Shown here piece by piece: positions 9,084 through 17,776 of a DNA stretch of 64,000 bases. A program made the translations under genes and the position numbers. Numbering within the stretch: the stretch's first letter is position 1; each line of letters starts with the position of its first letter. The notes under the pieces are model-generated. The model ran no database searches and had not been told where the DNA came from. It saw only the letters and a program-made list of their open reading frames with translations. The stretch comes from Phycisphaerales bacterium (GTDB lineage Bacteria > Planctomycetota > Phycisphaerae > Tepidisphaerales > Tepidisphaeraceae): positions 1 to 64,000 of the forward strand of contig JADLCB010000004.1 in the NCBI GenBank assembly GCA_020847375.1, in the 5' to 3' direction.

Positions 9084-11048
9084 ATGTCGAATCTTGCCAC
9101 TGCTGAACTCTTTGATGTGTTTAACGCCCGGCGCGTTAAAGTGCCGGAGCTGCGCGGATTGGATTTGATGGTCAACGGTCTGAAGGGGTGGGTGAAAAAC
9201 CGCCTGCCGAGTCTGGCGCGCTATCGTGACTTGGCGATGCGGGTCGAACAACTGGAACCGCAGATTCGTGATCTGGGGTCAGCGCGGTTTGGCGAGCAAG
9301 TGGAGCAGGTGCGCCAGCAGGCGCGACTGGGGCGGATGGAAGGGGAGGTGCTGGATCGCGGTCTGGCGCTGGCGCGTCAGGCGTGCTGGCGCAGCCTGGG
9401 CAAGCGCCCTTATCCGGTACAGATCATGGGGGCCGGCGCGATGTTCGACGGCGTCATTGCAGAAATGGCGACGGGTGAAGGCAAGACGATCATTGCGGCG
9501 ATGGTGGCTGCCCTGCATGCCTTCGCCGGTCGGCCGGTGCATGTCATTACCGTGAACGATTATCTGGTGGCCCGCGACGCCCAGGAGATGGAACCGCTGT
9601 ACAAAATGCTGGGCCACTCGTGCGGTCATGTTGTGCATGACTGTCCGGCGGAGGTGCGCTATCACGAATATCGCAAGAATGTCGTCTATGTCACCAGCAA
9701 GGAACTGGTGGCGGATTTCCTGCGCGATCAGATTCGCCTGGGACATGTGCGCAGCGGTGCTGAGCAGATGATCCAGGTGCTGGAGCGCGGGCCGATGCGC
9801 AATGGCGTGCTGGTGCCGGGATTGTGGCGTGTGGTGGTGGATGAGGCTGATTCACTGCTCATCGACGAAGCGGTGACACCGCTGATCATCAGCAATTCGC
9901 CGGATGACAATCCCAATAGTGAACTCTACTCGCTGGCGGCGCAACTGGCAGCGATGCTGGTCGAAGGACGCGATTTCACCGTCGATCGAACGGTGCGTAA
10001 CGTCGATCTGACGGGTCGGGGCCAACGCCGCCTGGATGAACTGGCGGATCAGATGCAGCAACAACTGGATGACAGCAAAAGCAGTTTTTTCGCCGGTGTG
10101 CGCCGGCGTGAAGAACTGGTGCAGCAGGCGTTGGTGGCCCGTCATTGCTTTTTGCGTGATGAACATTATCTGATTGATCGTGAAGGCAAGATTCAGATTA
10201 TTGATGAATCGACCGGCCGCGTCATGGCGGATCGCACCTGGCGTCATGGGCTGCATCAGGCGATTGAAATCAAGGAGGGTGTGACGGTTACAGCCGATAA
10301 GGAAAACCTGGCGCGCCAGAGTTTCCAACGGTTTTTCCGCCAATATCCTGATATGTCGGGCATGACCGGTACCGCGTGGGAATCAGCTGCGGAGTTGTGG
10401 CAGATATACCAACGGCCCGTGGTTCGTATTCCGACCAATAAACCGTGCATTCGCAAACAGCTTCCAGCGCGCATGTTCGACACGGCGGAACAGAAGTGGG
10501 AGGCAGTTATCACCCGGGTGATCGAGCTTCATGATCGCGGCGTTCCGGTGCTGGTGGGTACGCGCAGCGTGGGGGCGTCGGAAGAAGTGAGTCGGCGACT
10601 TTTCAAGGCGGGGCGTCACCATCGCGTTCTTAACGCCGCTCAGAACGCGCAGGAGGCGACGATTATTGCTGAAGCGGGTCTGCCCGGACGAATTACGGTG
10701 GCAACCAATATGGCTGGCCGTGGTACGGACATTAAGCTGGGTCAGGGTGTAGTTGAGCTGGGCGGGCTGCATGTGATTGCGACGGAACCGCATGCCAGCC
10801 ACCGCGTTGATCGTCAGTTGTTTGGCCGGGCGGCGCGTCAGGGTGATCCGGGTTGCGCTCAGATGTTTGCCAGCAGCGAGGACGATCTGTTTGTTCGTTA
10901 CGCTCCGCGCTTGCGTCGAGCCTGGCGGACGATTGGCTTTGAACGCTTGCGCAAGCTGGCTCAGGCCAAGGCTGAACGGTTTGCCCGGTTTAATCGCCGT
11001 CAAGTGCTCAAGAGCGATGAGTGGATGGATCAGGCCCTGCCGTTCTAG
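9084..11048 (+). CDS. SecA-like preprotein translocase ATPase, short accessory paralog
   Basis: A SecA-family motor of 654 residues from the ATG chosen here. A TTG six bases upstream at 9078 is also in frame, and neither start has a strong Shine-Dalgarno sequence. SecA features are the Walker A variant ATGEGKT (129-135), the DEAD-box variant VDEADSLLIDEA (Asp253), the preprotein cross-linking region between ~280 and 410, and MAGRGTDIKLG (543-553) with the arginine-finger region RQLFGRAARQGD. The protein ends about 100 residues after that, so the helical wing, long scaffold end and zinc-binding tail of housekeeping SecA (~900 residues) are missing. It is therefore likely a specialised SecA2-type motor working with the three upstream envelope proteins. 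Most of the SecB/membrane-targeting tail is absent. Confidence 0.85.
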   Translation: MSNLATAELFDVFNARRVKVPELRGLDLMVNGLKGWVKNRLPSLARYRDLAMRVEQLEPQIRDLGSARFGEQVEQVRQQARLGRMEGEVLDRGLALARQACWRSLGKRPYPVQIMGAGAMFDGVIAEMATGEGKTIIAAMVAALHAFAGRPVHVITVNDYLVARDAQEMEPLYKMLGHSCGHVVHDCPAEVRYHEYRKNVVYVTSKELVADFLRDQIRLGHVRSGAEQMIQVLERGPMRNGVLVPGLWRVVVDEADSLLIDEAVTPLIISNSPDDNPNSELYSLAAQLAAMLVEGRDFTVDRTVRNVDLTGRGQRRLDELADQMQQQLDDSKSSFFAGVRRREELVQQALVARHCFLRDEHYLIDREGKIQIIDESTGRVMADRTWRHGLHQAIEIKEGVTVTADKENLARQSFQRFFRQYPDMSGMTGTAWESAAELWQIYQRPVVRIPTNKPCIRKQLPARMFDTAEQKWEAVITRVIELHDRGVPVLVGTRSVGASEEVSRRLFKAGRHHRVLNAAQNAQEATIIAEAGLPGRITVATNMAGRGTDIKLGQGVVELGGLHVIATEPHASHRVDRQLFGRAARQGDPGCAQMFASSEDDLFVRYAPRLRRAWRTIGFERLRKLAQAKAERFARFNRRQVLKSDEWMDQALPF

Positions 11049-11063
11049 TTGGCCAATGATTGG

Positions 11064-11098
11064 GCAACGCCTGTCGGCCAGATCAACGGGGGCGTTGC
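11064..11098 (+). terminator. Stem-loop after the SecA-like gene (8-bp stem, no U tract)
   Basis: GCAACGCC (11064-11071) is perfectly complementary to GGCGTTGC (11091-11098) across a 19-base loop. It begins 15 bases after the stop codon in the convergent gap before trpF. No T run follows, so it is not a textbook intrinsic terminator. It may stabilise the RNA end or act with Rho. Confidence 0.35.
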
Positions 11099-11137
11099 TG
11101 TGGCTGGCTGATTATTTTGTTGGTGATGTCAGGCGGG

Positions 11138-11818
11138 TCAGTCCAGGGAAGTGGATGTGCTATTTACGGCAGCGATGAAATCGCGCAGCAGTTGCTCATC
11201 TTTACAGCCCGGCGTGATTTCCACACCGGAACTGACATCCACCGCCACCGGCTGCAAGGTTTTAATCACGCCAGCCACGCTCTGGGCGGTTAGACCACCG
11301 GCAGCGATCAGGGGAGGCAATCCATCGAACAACTCGCGCTGACGGCACTGGATCAGATATTCCCAGTCGTTGGCCATGCCATTGCCACCGGCATGACCTG
11401 CCGCCGTCTCAAGCACCAGCCCGCGCAGGTTTGACAGTTTCGCGTCGGTAATGGCCCGTCGCCAGTGATTGAGACCGTCTTCAAACGTCTCACGGTTGAC
11501 CTTGATTGCCTTGAGCACGATACGATCGCGCAAGGCACTGACCAGTTCGGGAGTCTCATCGCCATGCAATTGCACATGTTCGATGCCCAGTGGATCGATC
11601 ACGCTGCGGATCGCGTCAAGGGTTTGATCGACAAACAGCGCCACCGGCGTCGTAAAAGGAGGAAGCACCGACAGAATCTGACGCGCGGTTTCAATCGTAA
11701 TACAGCGCCGGACCTTGGGATAAAAAACCATGCCGAGGGCATCAGCGCCCAGTTGGGCTGCTTTCTGGGCATCCGTCGGACGGGTTATACCGCAAATTTT
11801 GATGCGCGTGCGTGGCAT
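11138..11818 (-). CDS. trpF: Phosphoribosylanthranilate isomerase
   Basis: Tryptophan-pathway enzyme that converts N-(5-phosphoribosyl)anthranilate to the ribulose-phosphate form. The chosen start gives 226 residues, typical for TrpF. Evidence is the N-terminal RIKICGITRP with its catalytic Cys, the GMVFYPKVRR segment, VQLHGDE in the middle, and the phosphate-binding end IAAGGLTAQSV followed by VDVSSGVE. ATG at 11818 is preferred over an upstream in-frame start because the family begins here and GGA lies at a suitable distance upstream. No other trp genes are nearby. ribF lies 84 bases upstream on the same strand, so co-transcription is possible. Confidence 0.95.
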   Translation of the reverse strand: MPRTRIKICGITRPTDAQKAAQLGADALGMVFYPKVRRCITIETARQILSVLPPFTTPVALFVDQTLDAIRSVIDPLGIEHVQLHGDETPELVSALRDRIVLKAIKVNRETFEDGLNHWRRAITDAKLSNLRGLVLETAAGHAGGNGMANDWEYLIQCRQRELFDGLPPLIAAGGLTAQSVAGVIKTLQPVAVDVSSGVEITPGCKDEQLLRDFIAAVNSTSTSLD

Positions 11819-11902
11819 TGGTTTCCAGTGTACCGACCGTCTGTTTTTGTGGCTACCACGCTTTTGCACCAGCGACGATGTACCGGCCTTCCCGTTGATG
11901 GT

Positions 11903-12865
11903 TTACAGGCTTGCGATGGCGCGGGCGGGGTCCATATTGGCCAGTTGTCGCGCCAGATCGACATCACGGTGCATCTGCTGAATTAGCGACTGCGGGCTGT
12001 CGAATCGGTGCTGATCGCGCAACCAGTCAATAATTTCGATGCTGAGGGTTTGTCCGTACAGATCACCGCTGAAATCGATGAAATGAGCCTCGACCTGCCG
12101 CTGCAACTGTCCGAAGGTTGGCATGGTTCCTATGCTGACCGCTGCCGGGATGAGTCGATCGCCAACCCGTCCACGGGCGGCATAGACGCCATCGATGGGG
12201 ATAAGCTGATCGCCGCAATCAAAGTTGGCTGTGGGGAAACCCAGCGTTCGGCCGCGCTGGTGCCCGCGGATGACCTGTCCCAGGATCGTATAGGGGCGCC
12301 CCAGAGCGATGGCTGCATCGCGCACCCGTCCGTAGGTCAATAACCAGCGAATGAACGAGCTGCTGCCAGCCACCACGTGCAGATCCAGCAGTACCACGGA
12401 GACAGGCTGAATGACGTGCAGGCGGATCGGGCTATTTTCCGCCCACTGACGCAGGATGGTCACATCGCCGCCGCGATTTTTGCCAAAGGTAAACTTAAGT
12501 CCTTCCACCAGGTCGGTCGGTCGCACCCGATTGCACAATAATTGCCAGAACGCCAGCGCTGACAAATTCAGGATTTCGGGGCTTGGCGGCAGTTCCACCA
12601 GAAAATCGACCCCCGCCTGTTCGAGCCAGCGGCGCTTTAACGCCGCAGTTGAAAGGCGGCGCGGTGCGTGTTGCGGGTTTAGAACGGTCAGTGGATGTGG
12701 TTCAAACGTCACTACAGCCACCGGGGCTGATGTTGGGGCGGCCAGCGACTGGCACTGGCTGATCAGATGTTGATGACCAATGTGCAGGCCGTCGAAATTA
12801 CCGATGGTCATGGCTGTACCCGTCGGCAGGCTGCACAGTCCTTCCAGACCTTTAAGAATCTTCAT
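11903..12865 (-). CDS. ribF: Bifunctional riboflavin kinase / FAD synthetase
   Basis: Cytosolic enzyme that phosphorylates riboflavin to FMN and adenylates FMN to FAD. The 320 residues match the bifunctional family. The N-terminal nucleotidyltransferase has TIGNFDGLHIGHQHL and, later, RWLLTYGRVRDA. The C-terminal kinase has GRTLGFPTANFD and FDSPQSLIQQMHRD. Both halves look intact. It lies upstream of trpF on the same strand. The gap upstream (12866-12998) faces the divergent zinc-ribbon gene, so promoters for both should lie there. Confidence 0.95.
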   Translation of the reverse strand: MKILKGLEGLCSLPTGTAMTIGNFDGLHIGHQHLISQCQSLAAPTSAPVAVVTFEPHPLTVLNPQHAPRRLSTAALKRRWLEQAGVDFLVELPPSPEILNLSALAFWQLLCNRVRPTDLVEGLKFTFGKNRGGDVTILRQWAENSPIRLHVIQPVSVVLLDLHVVAGSSSFIRWLLTYGRVRDAAIALGRPYTILGQVIRGHQRGRTLGFPTANFDCGDQLIPIDGVYAARGRVGDRLIPAAVSIGTMPTFGQLQRQVEAHFIDFSGDLYGQTLSIEIIDWLRDQHRFDSPQSLIQQMHRDVDLARQLANMDPARAIASL

Positions 12866-12998
12866 GCGCGCCCCAGTATAGCTCGCCGTGCTGGCAGTCT
12901 GTAGTCTTATAGTGCCGATTTGTCAGTAACGTTGCCGATCAAAAATGGTTGGCTTGCGATTGAACTGTTGGATTCTAAGGCGATACTGCCACAAGCGC

Positions 12999-13871
12999 AT
13001 GATCAATTTTCAGTGTCAGGTCTGCCATTGCCAGTTGTCGGCCCGGGAGGATCAGGCTGGCCAGCTCGTGCGTTGCCCGACCTGCCTGACCCATCTGCAT
13101 GTACCTGCATTGCAGAAGGCGACAAGTTCCCCCGCCGTTTCGGAGCAGAAACCGATTGCCACGGACAGAAATGTGGCTGGCCCCGCGTCATCGTCAGTGG
13201 TGTCATCATCAGCGGCGCCAACGGTCAATATCATCCCAGCCGGAACCACCGTGGCTGGATCACCGGTTCAGGCAGGATTGGGGCAGAGGGCGGGGAGGCA
13301 TTTCGGGTTTAACTGCAGCTATTGTTCCAGTCGGCTGGAGGCGACCGAGTCGATGGCTGGTCAGCAGGGTCAGTGCCCGACCTGCGGGAACACGATTATT
13401 GTCCCGCGTCTGGATCGCGTGGGAAGATTGATCGATCCCATGACGGGAAAGATCATCAAACCCGATCCGCATCCTGTGCATGCTTATGCCGCTGCCGGTG
13501 ACCGGGCGCCCATCATTGTGACCGGGCCTGACGGTGTGAAGAATATCCGGTGTCCGCGCTGCGGTACGTTGTCGCTGATTACCGCCAATAATTGCAGGGC
13601 ATGCAGCCTGCCGTTCACCATGGAAGGCACGACAGCGCGGGCGGGCGGCGCAACCGACGGTTTTTGTATCGCCGCATTGGTGCTGGGAATTATTGGTATT
13701 TTTGCCTTCTGTACCGTGATCCTGCCGCTGCTGGCGATTATTTTCGGTGTGATTGGGTTGCTGCGCATCAGCGGGCGTGATGCCAGTGTCGGCGGGCGGA
13801 TTATGGCGATCAGTGGAATTATCTGCGGTATGATCGGCGGGCTGATCGCCGTGGCGGTGTATATACGTTAA
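12999..13871 (+). CDS. Zinc-ribbon membrane protein with DUF4190-like tail
   Basis: A 290-residue protein of unknown function. Two similar N-terminal zinc-ribbon-like modules each show paired cysteines (CQVCHC with CPTC, then CSYC with CPTC). A third pair (CPRC, CRAC) follows near residue 190. Prolines and serines link the modules. The C-terminal ~80 residues form two hydrophobic segments separated by ISGRDASVGGRIMAI, as in DUF4190-type membrane tails. The first module resembles those found in many planctomycete proteins. The ATG at 12999 is chosen because it begins the first Cys module. An upstream start at 12945 is possible, and Shine-Dalgarno evidence is weak for both. The next gene begins 119 bases downstream. 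Confidence 0.7.
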   Translation: MINFQCQVCHCQLSAREDQAGQLVRCPTCLTHLHVPALQKATSSPAVSEQKPIATDRNVAGPASSSVVSSSAAPTVNIIPAGTTVAGSPVQAGLGQRAGRHFGFNCSYCSSRLEATESMAGQQGQCPTCGNTIIVPRLDRVGRLIDPMTGKIIKPDPHPVHAYAAAGDRAPIIVTGPDGVKNIRCPRCGTLSLITANNCRACSLPFTMEGTTARAGGATDGFCIAALVLGIIGIFAFCTVILPLLAIIFGVIGLLRISGRDASVGGRIMAISGIICGMIGGLIAVAVYIR

Positions 13872-13990
13872 GTGTGCGCGCTTGTTTGCCTGGTGATGAG
13901 GTGTCGATGGAGGTATTGATTGATCAACAGTTGACGCAGCCTGCCACGGCGTTAATCATGCGGCGAAAAGTCAGATGAGAAAGGTGAGCG

Positions 13991-14680
13991 ATGAGTCTAT
14001 TTGGCGTGGTACTGCTGACGGCGGATCCCAATGGGGCGACTAATTGCGATGTGCCGGGGTTGATCAAAATCGACGGGCGCGAAGCGGTGCTGCGCAGTAT
14101 CGAGCTGTTTCTTAACCGGGATGAGGTGAAGCAGATTCAACTGGTGCTGCTGCCGGAAATCGCCGAACAGACCAAACAGCGCCACGGCGCGCATTTCAGT
14201 TTCAGCGGCGTGAAAGTGGCCACCGGCGGGCCGAAATGGATCGACCAGATCGCCGCAGCCGTGGTGAATCTCAAACCGGAAATTACGCATGTCATCGTGC
14301 ATGATGCTGCGCGTGTCGTCGTGCCGTATACCGATATCGAAGCCATCGAGCAGGCGGCGACAGTGCCAGCCACCGCTTTAACCAGCGCAATACCTGCGCG
14401 CTTGATCGAGCTGGATGAGGGGAATAATCCGATGGCGTTTCATCATCCCCGCGCCTTCGGCCAGTTGCTGACGCCGCAGATTTTCACGCGCCAACGTTTT
14501 GAACAGATGGCGCAATCGAAACACGAAGCACACGCTTCGGAGTTCAAACTTATCTCCGGGTCTGCGTTGAATGTGCGATTGAATGGCCCGGGTGATACTG
14601 CCATCGTCAAAGCCATGCTTAATCTTGTGCCCAAACCCAAAAAAGGTTCACTGGGCGCATTTGAAGAAGCGCAGTGGTAG
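13991..14680 (+). CDS. IspD-like cytidylyltransferase homologue with degenerate nucleotide loop
   Basis: The 229 residues align well with the fold of 2-C-methyl-D-erythritol 4-phosphate cytidylyltransferase. VHDAAR (103-108) is intact and in the usual position, and HPRAF...TPQIFTRQ follows. The N-terminal signature that binds CTP, normally AAGxGxRM followed by PKQ, instead reads LLTADPNGATNCDVPGLI, so the glycine loop, Arg and Lys are not where they belong. The late Lys segment reads NVRLNGPGDTA, with Arg in place of Lys. It may be a divergent enzyme with another substrate or a non-catalytic paralog. I leave the symbol blank. A spaced AAGGTGAGCG precedes the ATG at 13991. Confidence 0.65.
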   Translation: MSLFGVVLLTADPNGATNCDVPGLIKIDGREAVLRSIELFLNRDEVKQIQLVLLPEIAEQTKQRHGAHFSFSGVKVATGGPKWIDQIAAAVVNLKPEITHVIVHDAARVVVPYTDIEAIEQAATVPATALTSAIPARLIELDEGNNPMAFHHPRAFGQLLTPQIFTRQRFEQMAQSKHEAHASEFKLISGSALNVRLNGPGDTAIVKAMLNLVPKPKKGSLGAFEEAQW

Positions 14681-14711
14681 GGATGGACCAGATGTCTGGT
14701 GCGTCAAATGT

Positions 14712-16763
14712 TTATAGATGCACCCGGCGCATGTAAACCCACCATTCGATCAGCAGCAGCGGCAAGACGGCCAGCGCGATGATCCACCACCACAGGTCAA
14801 CGCGGTTCGGACGGGCCAAGGCGCTGATGGTCTGGCCGATGTTGCCCGGAGGAAGTTGCGCCGGGGCCAAGTCGCTTTCATTGGCATCGAGAAGATTCAC
14901 AGCCAGATGTTCAAAGCGGTCAATGGGGGGATCAAGCGTATAAATGCCGACACGATCCAGAGCAGGCAACGCGAAGTCACCTGTCGCGGGGATCGTGATG
15001 GTGCGGTTCTGGTCGGGGCCGATAAGGTGGATGGTATCACCGGCTGCCAGTGAAGCGGAAGATAGAGCTGTGCGAGGGATGACAAGAGCTGTACCGGCAG
15101 CATAAGACTGATGAATATCCATGGATGCACCCATGGCCAGGTAGTTCAAGGCGTTTTGAATGAAAATCGGAAAGCTGACATGCAATGGCCAGTTGCTTTG
15201 CAGCAAATCAAAACCAGCCACGATGTGCGTCTGATCGCCTTGATGATGCAGAAGCAGCAGCGGTCCTTTAAGACCGTCGATCAATACGTCTGATTGTTGA
15301 TCAGATTGAAGCTGCCAGGCAGTGGCGAAAAAAAGGTGGCTGAGCTGGAGGGATCGGAGGATGGGATGATCGCGCTTCCAGTCGAGCACGCCGACATTTT
15401 CCACGGTGATGGGGCGGTTGTCCGTTTGTGCCCAGTGCAGACCGATTCCGGCCGGTGCAGCGCCGAACCAGAGAAAATTACCGGTTGTCGGCAGAAGTGG
15501 TTGATTGGTCGCCGCCAGCACGGGTGGCGAATAGCGGTCGAAAATAATCACATCGAATGAATCCACCTGCCGGCCAGCCATCGCCGTTTCATATTGTTCG
15601 GGCGTCAGCAGCGCCAAACTTTGCAGGTTCAGGGCCTTGACGGCTTTTTCCAGGAAAAAATTGCCGGGTGTCACCAGCGCCACTCGCATCCGATGCGGCG
15701 CGGGGATCACAAGCTGAGCGCTGTCATCCGTCGGCAGGGCATCATCACGGTGGAGCAGTTCCAGGCGAATCAGCGCCGCAGTGGGCAGGTCGATGGTGAA
15801 TTCAACGCTGTCGCGCGCACGCTGTTTGGGCGGGAGATCAGATTCGGGTTGATCCGGTGGGGCATGTTGCGGCGCGAGTGTGACACTGGCCAGGCGCGTT
15901 TTAATCCATCGAACGGTGGCGGATTCAGCAGGATCGATCGGTGCGATGCTGAGCTGTACGTCGCAGTCTACAGCCTGAGTGCCGAAATTGGCCAGACGGG
16001 CGAAAATCTGCACTTGCGCAGGGTTCTGGTAATTGCGGCGAGCGCTGAGCGCGACAATGGCGGTGTTGGCAGTGCCGGGCTGACCGATCGGTTCAAACGC
16101 AACATTGGGCAGAGGCGGCAGGTTGTCTGCATCGAGTATTTTGCCATCGCTGAGCAACCGGATTTGCGGTTGTGAATCAGGTTGTGATGAGTTGGTCAGG
16201 GAGGCCGACTGCGCCTGGGCGAGCAGGTAGGCCGGTCTAAGACGGGAGGGGCGGTCGGTCGGCTTGATCGAATCAACGGCTTGGCGCAGGGCCGAAACAT
16301 CAGAGGTGAATGACTGCACGACCAGCGCCTGATCGTCGAACGCGATTACGGCGGCCAGCGCGTTGCGATCCAGATGGTCAAGCAACTGCCGGGCACGGAT
16401 TTTAGCCTGTTGCAGGCGCGATTGGCTGGGCGTATCGGTTGCCTGCATGGACGCAGAGCGGTCGATCAGGATGATCAATGCCTTGCCGCTGGAGGCCGGC
16501 AGGTTCAATACCGGCTGGGCAATGGCCAGCAGTACCAGCATCAGTGCCAGCATCTGCAGGATCAGCAGCAAGTTGCGGCGCAACTTTTGAAACGGCGTAT
16601 TGGCCTGCAGATCTTCGATGCTTTTTTTCCAGAGCAGCGTGGAGGAAATGAGTGTTTCCTGACGATGCAGCTTCAGAAAATAAAGTGCCAGAAGCACCGG
16701 TGCCAGAATGGCGGCGCTGATCATGGCAGCAGGCGCGTTGAGGAAGGTGGGAAACCAGCTCAT
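14712..16763 (-). CDS. BatA-like membrane protein with von Willebrand factor A domain
   Basis: A 683-residue inner-membrane protein. It opens with two hydrophobic helices typical of the aerotolerance BatA N-terminal domain (ALYFLKLHRQ between them). A VWA domain follows with the metal-site motif DRSASM near residue 102. A long beta-rich extracytoplasmic region comes next, and a C-terminal transmembrane helix (WWWIIALAVLPLLLIEWWVY) just precedes the end. It sits 98 bases downstream of a DUF58 gene on the same strand, a known pairing in MoxR-associated loci. No MoxR ATPase gene is present in the window. The role is probably envelope protein quality control or complex assembly, by association only. 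Confidence 0.8.
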   Translation of the reverse strand: MSWFPTFLNAPAAMISAAILAPVLLALYFLKLHRQETLISSTLLWKKSIEDLQANTPFQKLRRNLLLILQMLALMLVLLAIAQPVLNLPASSGKALIILIDRSASMQATDTPSQSRLQQAKIRARQLLDHLDRNALAAVIAFDDQALVVQSFTSDVSALRQAVDSIKPTDRPSRLRPAYLLAQAQSASLTNSSQPDSQPQIRLLSDGKILDADNLPPLPNVAFEPIGQPGTANTAIVALSARRNYQNPAQVQIFARLANFGTQAVDCDVQLSIAPIDPAESATVRWIKTRLASVTLAPQHAPPDQPESDLPPKQRARDSVEFTIDLPTAALIRLELLHRDDALPTDDSAQLVIPAPHRMRVALVTPGNFFLEKAVKALNLQSLALLTPEQYETAMAGRQVDSFDVIIFDRYSPPVLAATNQPLLPTTGNFLWFGAAPAGIGLHWAQTDNRPITVENVGVLDWKRDHPILRSLQLSHLFFATAWQLQSDQQSDVLIDGLKGPLLLLHHQGDQTHIVAGFDLLQSNWPLHVSFPIFIQNALNYLAMGASMDIHQSYAAGTALVIPRTALSSASLAAGDTIHLIGPDQNRTITIPATGDFALPALDRVGIYTLDPPIDRFEHLAVNLLDANESDLAPAQLPPGNIGQTISALARPNRVDLWWWIIALAVLPLLLIEWWVYMRRVHL

Positions 16764-16861
16764 GCAGCAGATCCTGGACGAAGCTCAAACACCCGGGCAA
16801 CACGCGGCACATCATCGGATTCTGCCCCGGACGCATCGATTTTACTCCAATTGCGTTGATT

Positions 16862-17776
16862 CTACCCCAGCAGACCGCGATGACGTAAGTAGGTGAGGAT
16901 CAACCGATCAAATGGGACAGCCGTGCTGGTGCGCAGGTAGGTGGCACCGCGCTGGATGAGATAGGTTTTGAGGCTTTGACAATAAGTATCGAGATTGGCG
17001 CGGTATTTTTTTAATAGCGGCTGGGTGATGCTCACTTCGGTGGTGTCGCCATCTTCCATATCGCGCAATTTCAAATCGCCTTGAAGATCGGGATCAATTT
17101 CCTGCGGACTGAGGCATTGGATGCAAAACAGGTCATAACGCCCGCTGGCCAGATATTTCAGCCCTTCCTGAAAACCCTCCTTGACAAAAAAATCGGAGAG
17201 GACAATCAGCACGCCCTTGGGACGATGCGCCAGGGCAAAGTGGCGGCAAGCCTGGGTGAAATGACCGGAACCGGCGGGCTTCAGATTGGTGATGAATTCC
17301 ATCAGGCGCGAGACATTGCGCCGGCTGCGCATGGGGCCGCCCTGGGCAACAAGGTCTTGGCTCATTCCAACGACGGTGACGCGATTAAAATTGATCAGAC
17401 CAATATAACCCAGGGCAGCGGCGACCTGTTTGAGGTAGTGGATTTTATTGGGGTTGCCGTAGTCCAGGCTGCTGCTGACATCCAGCAGCAGATAGACCGC
17501 CAGATCTTCCTCCTCCAAAAAAAGTTTGAGCAGCAGCTTTTCCAGACGGGCGTAAATGTTCCAGTCGATGAAACGTAAATCATCGCCAACGGAATAGTTG
17601 CGAAAATCGGCAAATTCAACGGACTGCCCCAGACGTTTGGATCGCCGCTCGCCGCGCAATTTACCCGCCAGCAATTTTCGCGAGAGAATGTCCAACTGAT
17701 CCAGCCGGGCGATGAACTGAGGAGTGAGCAACTCGAAGGTTGGGTCGCTTGTCTGGGTCATCCTGCCGTCAATCAT
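16862..17776 (-). CDS. DUF58 domain protein
   Basis: A 304-residue soluble protein of the DUF58 family, a VWA-like fold. Diagnostic parts are GERRSKRLGQSVEFADFR, the DDLRFIDWNIYAR segment, and LLLDVSSSLDYG with the DxSxS metal-site pattern. DUF58 proteins usually occur between a MoxR ATPase and a BatA-type VWA protein. Here the BatA-like gene follows 98 bases downstream but MoxR is missing. The start at 17776 is kept. A second ATG five codons later is an alternative, since neither has a good Shine-Dalgarno sequence. Confidence 0.85.
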   Translation of the reverse strand: MIDGRMTQTSDPTFELLTPQFIARLDQLDILSRKLLAGKLRGERRSKRLGQSVEFADFRNYSVGDDLRFIDWNIYARLEKLLLKLFLEEEDLAVYLLLDVSSSLDYGNPNKIHYLKQVAAALGYIGLINFNRVTVVGMSQDLVAQGGPMRSRRNVSRLMEFITNLKPAGSGHFTQACRHFALAHRPKGVLIVLSDFFVKEGFQEGLKYLASGRYDLFCIQCLSPQEIDPDLQGDLKLRDMEDGDTTEVSITQPLLKKYRANLDTYCQSLKTYLIQRGATYLRTSTAVPFDRLILTYLRHRGLLG

